The notes under the pieces are model-generated. The model saw nothing but the letters and a program-made list of their open reading frames with translations. It had not been told where the DNA came from and ran no database searches. Below, one piece after another: positions 57,310-64,000 of a DNA stretch of 64,000 bases. The stretch comes from Dicyema japonicum (taxonomy: Eukaryota > Dicyemida > Rhombozoa > Dicyemidae): positions 162,965 to 226,964 of the forward strand of contig RDEW01000063.1 of NCBI GenBank assembly GCA_011109175.1, given 5' to 3'. The translations under genes were made by a program, and so were the position numbers. Numbering within the stretch: the first letter of the stretch is position 1; each line of letters opens with the position of its first letter.

Positions 57310-58120
57310 ATGTTTTGACCAAAATAAAATACCAGATAAAAAATGTAATTCAGACTGTTAATGGAGTTGTCGAGTCTAGTGGAGACAGTAGTCAAATGTA
57401 GCCTGCCTCATTGGACAAGGTTTTAGCTCCTAATTTTATCTTGAGAATATTTCATCCAGTGTTCTCTGGGATTTGGCTGCCCTTAAGGATCTTCCTCTGT
57501 TCCTCAGTGACTTGTCCTTAATGGAGACAGAGGCTGTCTCCGTTCCTGCCACTCTTGGATGGCTGACAGTTTCATGAGATGGACATCGTCCAGAAGCTTA
57601 TAGTACCATTGGCATGATAAATTATCGGAAGATAGGATTTAATGATTCCGTTTTTATTTCAAGACATCAAGCGACGATTTTAAACACCTTTTATTAATCG
57701 CAGCTAATATAGTTTTTGATGTGTTAGCAAAGAGTCCCTGATCAAAGTTGACCTCCAAATATTGGTTTTTAGTCTAACTATTAATAAAAAAGGGACAGCT
57801 TGAACTATGCCACATGGCGCCAAAGTTAATGTGGTGCAATGTGGTTTCTTGAATTGAAGATTTTTATTTGTTTCTTCTGTTCCACCTATTCAACCATAGG
57901 GAGCTTAAATTGTTAGCGTATGTCATGTTGTCCACCATCTCTAGTGGAGACAGATATAATCCTAAATTAAATCCAAAAAACACGAGTCAACAACCGTCCA
58001 GAGGAGTTTTCCCTGTAGGCTTTTCCATAAAGTTGGATCATGCAAAGACTTCTGTGAAAGGCTGGATTACCTGAATCTTTTCATACTTGTTTTGTTGGGG
58101 GTCTTCTGATTCAATAAATT
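57310..58120. other. duplicated non-coding stretch
   Basis: Counterpart of 48095-48905; no frame is conserved between the copies. Confidence 0.4.
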
Positions 58121-58125
58121 TAAAT

Positions 58126-58871
58126 TTAAGGATTCTTGACTCGATACAGAGCTGTCTTATGTACGTGGTAAGCAATGTGACAGAATTTTATTTCTGATGT
58201 TGAGCCTCTTCTTGGAGAGCCACAGTTTCTGCTTGTCGAGCATTTTTTTGACGGACTGAGTAGCTGATTGAATGTTTTTTCTCTTCCTGGAAAGAATAAT
58301 GTTGTTGTCGCAGGAGACGACGAGATAATTCTCATTGCTGGTTTGAGGCATTTCGTTTTGCAGAGGTTGGATTGTTGGAGTGACAGTGGGGAACTCTTAG
58401 GGACTCAATTTGGGGAGTTAGTTGATTTCATGCCGCAAATCCTGCAAACGCTTGGACTCTTCTCTGCGCTCTCTTATAGTTTGTTCTGTGCTGCAACATA
58501 CGGCATCTCTATTAGGAAGTTTTCCATTTTTTTCCGCTGCATCTATTATCGACATTACTAGCAAATTTTCATCTTCATCTAGCTTCTCGTCGAAACCTTT
58601 GTGTAGGGCAATCTTGATCCCTGGTCTCCTCGATTTTTCAAGAAGCAAGATAAAACGCTCTTTGTATGCAGTGTAATACCATCCTTCCAGTCCATAAGGG
58701 AGTGATGGACTGATCGTACGTGAAAAAATATATAAAAACATATCCGTTTCGAGTCTCAATTTCCTCATACACAATAACGCATGGTGGGTTTTCATCCTTT
58801 TTTAGTTTAAAATCGCACAACGTGCTCCCAGATTTTGCAAAAGCTGTTCCGAGATACTTCAGGGAGCTCAC
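58126..58871 (-). mobile_element. LINE C-terminal region, unit 2 (longer copy)
   Basis: Minus-strand SSLKYLGTAFAKSGSTLCDF, then ISPSLPYGLEGWYYTAYKER, RRPGIKIALHKGFDEKLDED, then VMSIIDAAEKNGKL, and RKRKNIQSATQSVKKMLDKQ near the end. It retains the 230 bp missing from unit 1 and so bridges the 41.35 kb and 49.0 kb versions, showing that both derive from one element type. Confidence 0.6.
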
Positions 58872-58879
58872 AATGTTGA

Positions 58880-60490
58880 TTCAACAGTCGCTTTGAACCT
58901 TATCAGCGACTAATTTATAGTGGATCATCTCGTCTTTTCTAGAATTTTCTCGACTCGTAGGGATAGAAGAACAATTCCTCAAGGCAGAGAAAAGTATTCC
59001 ACCGAATCTTGAGCTTTCACTAAGGCAGCATCACATTAATTCAGAATCCTCTCACATCGAAGTGGATTTCTGATTTTACCTCTTCTCCATTTGGTGAATT
59101 GAAAAATTCGACCGTTCTTCCTGGGACATATCTGCGTCTGTGATCAAACCTCCGGAAATTATGTCCAAGGAGTATATAATTCACAAGGTTGTGGAAAATA
59201 ATTTGTATTTCCACGTGGACAATCCACCACTAAGTTTTTCCACCACTATGACGTAAGATCTCCTGTCTCGGTGCATGATGTTTTCGTAGGACAGAAAATT
59301 CTTTTATCCAGCTTTAAACTTCCATCCTAGGCAACTCCTAGAAAAAGCAATAAATTTGTTTCTGTATAGTCAAGATCTCTCTAATTAAGGCGTTGGATCC
59401 ATAATGTCTACACCAGGCTGTCAAACACGAGGGCACAAAAGATTATTTTACAGTCGACGACATTGGGGCGGACTGCGTCATTATAATGAAACCACCAGAA
59501 GGAAAGCAGTGGATTTTTCTCAGTGACGTCAAATTGATAGGTCGCTGTTATGAGCGTTCTACGTGGTCAGACAATCTCAGCTTAAACTTTACATTCCCAG
59601 AGAAACGATGCTGTCATAAAAGTGCTTGCATCCAAGTATTTAGCGGAGCACCTTGCACGTAGCTTCCGTCGATTAGATGATACTTAAATTGTTTCACTTA
59701 TTGGCAATAATTTTAACAAATTTTAAAACTAATAAATTTTTCTTGCGGAATCGTGCCGGTTATTATATTGTCTTTATAAAGCACTGCGCAAACTGAACCA
59801 TTTAGAATGACATCTGCTAAGAAGAGTACCTGGCTTTTGGGATACCTTCCTGAGAAGATTATAAATTTCAGAAAGTTTTCAACAAGGATTATCGCAGTGT
59901 TCGGTTTCGCCTATAGTTGTTTTCTTCCACAAAATCAACAAAATCTTCTCAGAGAACATGGTTGACTGATGAACACTTGTCATCCCTGATCAAGGTCGGA
60001 ACTACAAATACATTTCAGATATACCATTGTCATCAAAAGAGATGCACCTCAGGACAAAACAAGACAAAAGAGTAATTTTTGGAAAAAAATGATTAGAATT
60101 GTTATATTTGTCGTTGTGGAGGGTTATCGCAATATAGCCGTTGTAGTAGGCTTGTAAATTATTAAATACGCTTCAATAAGATAAGGTGATTATCAGATTT
60201 GGTAGTGCGGTCAGATTGTATGCAAAAATAATCTTATGCGGTCCCTGGAGCTATTTGAGTTTGACATGAATGGTCTACACAACGTCCAATCTTAAAGTGG
60301 CCCCTATTTTTTCCCCCGATCTCCCCTGTGATATAATACGGAATCATCGCTGTCTTTTCCAAAAGCATTCCGATAGTTCATAAAAGTCTGTAACACGGAA
60401 ACACGGACATTTATTGGTAATCGCGGGTATTGACTCCAATCACTCGGTCATATAATCTAGATAACATCATCAGTTCTCCCAATCTCCATA
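58880..60490. other. duplicated stretch; includes a 290-bp insertion at about 59937-60225
   Basis: Counterpart of 49450-50765. The insertion relative to unit 1 starts caacaaaatcttctcagaga and ends just before aataatcttatgcgg. I find no motif, tail or target duplication in it beyond a shared caaaat; its nature is unknown. Confidence 0.35.
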
Positions 60491-60498
60491 TTAATATT

Positions 60499-61230
60499 TT
60501 ACTTTTGGTGGATATGGGTGCTCCCAGTATACTGTAAAACAGTTGAGTATTCCGTTATAAATGAAGGGGAGACAAGGAAAACTATAAGTTTATCTCCGCC
60601 AGATGGAGAATGATGATTAACCTTCTTAGAAGTTTGCACTTCAAATCCCACAGTCGATAAAATTTTTAAGTAACGTTGATCTATCCCCCATCCGTCTACA
60701 GAGTGAAGTTTAAAATTTCTCACATCTTATTCATTTATTATGACGTCAGCCTGCTCTGCTTTCATCAATAGTCTTAGCTCTCTGTGACCCTTCCAATTTG
60801 GAAGTTTAAGCAATTTTTGACTCCTCCGTTTTCTGGTATTTTCCATTGATGAACTCCACGTTTTGACTTTTTTGTAAAGTCTCGTAGGTCCACTGCATCA
60901 TTTCACTTTTGTGCAGAACAATATACAAAGTTCTTATAGCATTTGATAGTAGACCTTCCTAACCATTCGGTATCTATAGTGGGTTCTCCAATCTCGAGTC
61001 CAAAGCGTACGAGGGACGTAGCTTCCGTTTTCGAGCTGATGACCAGCGCAAAGCGTTTGCCAGTCAGATTGCGCTTACTCCAAGGTCTTGTACATTTACT
61101 ACCAGTCTAGATAGTGAGACCTCCTATTACTGGAGACTGGCCCTTTGTGGTCTCTAACCCGGCTTTGATATCATTACCTCATTTCGTGCCCACGAATAGA
61201 GTATTTTTTTATCCTTAAAAAACGGTGATG
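60499..61230 (-). mobile_element. LINE ORF1-like and endonuclease-end pieces, unit 2
   Basis: Counterpart of 50770-51400: SKRNLTGKRFALVISSKTEA on the minus strand (about 61090-61030) and VQTSKKVNHHSPSGGDKLIV (60640). About 95 bp (60720-60815) is inserted relative to unit 1 in the second piece. Confidence 0.45.
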
Positions 61231-61730
61231 CAGACCAACCATGCATTCGAGGACTTCTTGTACATCCTTCCCATTTTCGAAGCAGCTGTTGAGTCCTTCA
61301 CAGATTGTCAAATTTTTATTTTAGATGGTTTATCACTAATCGCCATCTTCACTTCCCCAAAGATTATTGATTCCCTTAAAAACGACACACATGCTTCCCC
61401 ACCAGTCCCATATGCTACTAGTGTATCGAATAACAAATTTTCGATATCTTCCGGGACCTAACTTACGCGTCACCATGCGAAGAGTAGCTACTTTCCTACC
61501 CTAGCAGTCCTCCTTGTGAGAGACGAGGTTACTTTTTTTATCATTAGCAATCCTTAATTACAAAACTTGTCTCTAACTCTTGTAACTCAATGTAAGAGGT
61601 CCAAACGGTCTTGCCATACATCATCTCAGTCCGAATTGGTTTTTTGCTTTGACCGATCTAATCAAACACTTAATCACGGATTGGTAATTTTCATTGCAAA
61701 AAATCAACGATTATTTATATTTTGTACCTT

Positions 61731-61915
61731 AAGCACGATCCTTCCGATCCCTCTTCCTACCGTCCTATCTCCCTCCTGTAAGTTGTTTCCAAAATTACAG
61801 AACGACACTATATTTCATCAACTGTACCTGCCGAATCTCAACAAGGATTTCCTGTTTTCCACACGAGTACAACATACTCATAAAGTTACTCAATTTACCA
61901 CGGATTGATCTAATG
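61731..61915 (+). mobile_element. CR1/jockey-like RT fragment
   Basis: Plus-strand reading KHDPSDPSSYRPISLL, stop, VVSKITERHYIS, then ESQQGFPVFHTSTTYS. The 'P..YRPISLL....K..E+.....L...Q.GF....ST' block is RT motif 1-2 of LINE ORF2 (compare PASYRPISVTSTLSKIMEKL at 12.3 kb). One internal stop. Upstream frames (61225-61700) are unassigned. Confidence 0.6.
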
Positions 61916-61919
61916 ACTA

Positions 61920-62550
61920 CAAAATTCGAGAGAGCAGTAACTCCACCAGTTGTCATAAACAAAACGTTAGAAAAAGTAAAAGCTTCTCAACACCGAGATT
62001 CGGGTACCTACCTAGTGGTGTTATCTAAGACTCGGCGAATTAATGAAGAATGTTTATTAACAAGAAATTGAGGTCAAACGTGTGAGACAGTAAAAGTAAC
62101 GGGGTATTCATTGGCCTGGAATCTCATTGGGTTCCCTTCACAACTGGTTTAATTCCTGATGACTGGTAATCTCGAGGAAGAACATAATCCTCTCCCCCAT
62201 AGTCTCTCTAACCGTTTTCAGTGGCGTTTCTTGTTCAATACTCAAAACCATTCGAGTCTCAATTAAAGCGCAAATTAAATACTAATTCTTCTCGATCTTT
62301 CTAGAATCATAATGATCCTTCCTGACCCCTCGCATCCTTAGACAAGTGAGCCGAATATTAAGAAACAAATGTCTCCACAAATAAATTGTATTACATTAAA
62401 GTTTATCTACCCCACGTAATGCCCTGCAAACCTACACATATCCTTAAAGGGGGTAATGTTTATTGATCTCAGAAAGAAGGAGTTACCCATGTTTTGCAAT
62501 AATAACAGCACTTTAACGTGACTCAATATATATCCGCATGTGGAAGCAAC
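61920..62550. other. no recognisable gene
   Basis: Short frames only; possibly the rest of the decayed LINE upstream. Confidence 0.3.
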
Positions 62551-62559
62551 ACTTTGTTA

Positions 62560-62805
62560 GAGTGAAGAACAATTATGCCAACTAATCGTTGAAAGGGGGA
62601 TAAGGCATGTTATTAACTTTGTTGGTCACGTGTGAGTCCCTGTAGACAATCCGGTTCTGCAATGAGGTATCGCTGATGAGGGGTCACTCGTCAAGCCAGG
62701 AAGCTCCGTAGATGTCAAGAACCTTCAGCTGGAGTAGACAGCAGCAAGATTAGAGCCGTGACCCTGCACTTATGCATTGCTTTACCATGTCATGGAAAAG
62801 TGCAT
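62560..62805 (-). repeat. tRNA-derived SINE, copy 4 (decayed)
   Basis: The minus strand from 62805 reads catgacatggtaaagcaatg (A box decayed), ggtcacggctctaatcttgc (B box decayed), then ggttcttgac, tgacgagtgacccctcatca and gcagaaccggattgt, collinear with copies 1-3. The terminal ccaactaatcg (62579) matches the SINE end at 46885 (actaatcg). Confidence 0.5.
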
Positions 62806-62809
62806 TAAA

Positions 62810-63402
62810 GTTGTATCAGCAAAAACCATAATTTATTGAAACCAATTGACATTTACAAAATGTTTACAATTAATTAAAAATACACTAAATTGTGGAGTTT
62901 ATAATTTTTCAAAAACATTTACTAAAATAACTCATCTTTACATAATGGAAAATTCAAAATGTCTTAAACGAACACAATCAGTGCCAACTTATAGACAACC
63001 CGTCAAAGTGCCATTCTTCCGAAAACTACAACTTCCTAATTTTAGGAGGAAATTATAGTAATTATGAAATTATATTAATTATGAAATTAGTAGATAACAG
63101 CCACAATAAAACATTTATGAAATGTGATTAATAAAACCATAATTTCCACGTGAAAAGCATGCAATGTTTGTTTATTCCAGCAAATCAACTAAGTAGACGT
63201 GCAGCCACTGTATAATAGAATGTCTCCGATAGTTAGGGAATTATAAATTTTGTAAAATTTAAATATAGGTGGTAGTTTATGTCAAATAATAATATAATTA
63301 TAAAAATAATTAATTTTAAGAATATTTTAAAATTCCAAATTTAAATAAAATTGTAACGCTTCGTGTCAATTAGTTTGTTGTTATTGTTGCATTTTTTAGC
63401 TA
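62810..63402. other. AT-rich upstream region of the zinc-finger gene
   Basis: No gene is supported; a 70-codon frame at 62846-63058 has no motif. The sequence gttgcattttttag at 63386-63399, three bases before the ATG of the next gene, could be the acceptor of a 5' UTR intron or a trans-splice site. Confidence 0.35.
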
Positions 63403-63855
63403 ATGGAAAGTAATGAAGATATCACTTCTCCACCAGTTCTATGCAGAAATGGATGTGGATTTTATGGGACTCCTTCAAATGGAGGGTACTGCTCCAAATG
63501 CTATAAGGAATTTGCTGCTGAATTTGAAGGTATTTCGTCATTCATTAATGATGACGTCATAGATTACAAATCAATGACTCCTTCTATAAATGAGGAGCCC
63601 ATACTCCCTACAGATGAGTTTGTCCCTGAAGCTCCTGAACCAGTTCTTGAATCAAAGCAGAAAAGGAAACGTTGTGGAAAGTGTAACGCCAAAGTTGGAT
63701 TGGCTGGATTTTCCTGTCGTTGTGGGGGGCTTTATTGTTCGATATGTCGTTACAGTGATATTCACAGCTGCACATTTGATTATAAATCACTCGGACAGAG
63801 TGAAGTCCGGAAGAATAACCCATTAGTAAAGGGAGAACGACTTAAAAAGATTTAA
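63403..63855 (+). CDS. A20/AN1 zinc-finger protein (ZFAND5/6-like)
   Basis: A single-exon gene of 150 codons, complete. N-terminal A20 finger: Cys14, Cys18, Cys30, Cys33 (PVLCRNGCGFYG, then YCSKCYKEF). An acidic, proline-rich linker spans residues 42-86. C-terminal AN1 finger: Cys91, Cys94, Cys105, Cys107, Cys112, Cys115, His121, Cys123, ending in the conserved basic tail (NPLVKGERLKKI). The standard AN1 ligand at position 115 is His ('C-x2-H-R-Y'); here it is Cys (YCSICRYSDIHSC), which could still bind zinc. The family binds ubiquitin through A20 and links stress response to the proteasome; action in cytosol or nucleus is expected. Start chosen at the first ATG, which gives the usual family length. 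Confidence 0.92.
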   Translation: MESNEDITSPPVLCRNGCGFYGTPSNGGYCSKCYKEFAAEFEGISSFINDDVIDYKSMTPSINEEPILPTDEFVPEAPEPVLESKQKRKRCGKCNAKVGLAGFSCRCGGLYCSICRYSDIHSCTFDYKSLGQSEVRKNNPLVKGERLKKI

Positions 63856-64000
63856 TGAACGCGGTTGACTCAAATATTAGCCATTTACTTACACCTCTTT
63901 ATTATTAGGATTATTCCTTATCATTGGTTGTGGTACGTCCTGACTGTCTTTATTGATTTATGTATATGATAGTTGGTTATACCTGCCCTATTTTGACATT

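Larger units (their letters stand above)
51478..61296. repeat. tandem segmental duplication, unit 2
   Basis: Head-to-tail copy of unit 1. The junction ccttcac|tctccccac at 51477/51478 joins the unit end (compare 61290, ccttcacagattg) to the unit start (compare 40584). A CAC shared by both edges is the only overlap. Lacks the segment equivalent to 40815-42620; carries extra bases at about 52140-52290, 58376-58600 and 59937-60225. Confidence 0.85.

Noticed and set aside
40584-61296. Repeat array considered as CRISPR or satellite
   Set aside because: Only two long units, each with genes; this is a segmental duplication.
62846-63058. 70-codon plus-strand frame upstream of the zinc-finger gene
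   Set aside because: No motif and AT-rich context; the basic C-terminal part is too short to interpret.

Overview
This is a window of an AT-rich animal (metazoan) nuclear genome, not a bacterial one. The evidence is a eukaryotic tRNA-Leu without encoded CCA, spliced genes, APE-type and RLE-type non-LTR retrotransposons, tRNA-derived SINEs, hAT, Tc1/mariner and KRBA2/GIN-like integrase debris, an A20/AN1 zinc-finger gene and ZYG11-family genes. Many introns read here are only 22-28 nt. Among animals, introns this short are best known from dicyemids (Mesozoa), so a dicyemid-like or other strongly reduced parasite is my best guess. That is inference, and no marker gene settles it.

Layout. 0-9 kb: mostly AT-rich non-coding DNA, a candidate spliced single-pass membrane protein with Ig-like modules on the minus strand (about 2.0-3.1 kb), SINEs, a stranded ZYG11-like last exon (5.7 kb), LINE debris and a Tc1/mariner-like remnant. 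9-15 kb: a LINE with zinc-knuckle ORF1 and endonuclease, a KRBA2-like integrase fragment, then a ZYG11-like gene copy split next to its start codon by a 3.0 kb CR1/L2-like element (11037-14072). That element carries a canonical 2A-like motif and is bounded by a 12-bp target-site duplication. 15-40 kb: diffuse transposon graveyard, one clean tRNA-Leu(UAG) (24.27 kb), a 2.2 kb RLE-type LINE (25.6-27.8 kb), a ZBED5-like hAT pseudogene (32.8-33.7 kb) and an integrase gene with a 28-nt intron (36.4-37.1 kb).

40.6-61.3 kb is a tandem segmental duplication: unit 1 about 40584-51477, unit 2 about 51478-61296. Each unit holds, in order, minus-strand LINE pieces, a small two-exon gene (79 aa in unit 2), a ZYG11-like gene of about 2.3 kb with about ten tiny introns, a tRNA-derived SINE, an RLE-type LINE C-terminus and more LINE pieces. 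The units differ by indels, and the two ZYG11-like genes have different frameshifts, many in homopolymers, so some may be sequence errors. 61.3-64 kb: RT debris, another SINE and a single-exon A20/AN1 (ZFAND-type) gene at 63403-63855.

Host-type genes that look credible are the ZYG11-like genes (substrate receptors of CUL2 ubiquitin ligases in other animals), the small gene upstream of them, the ZFAND-type gene, the candidate membrane protein and the tRNA. Most of the rest is mobile-element sequence in various states of decay.
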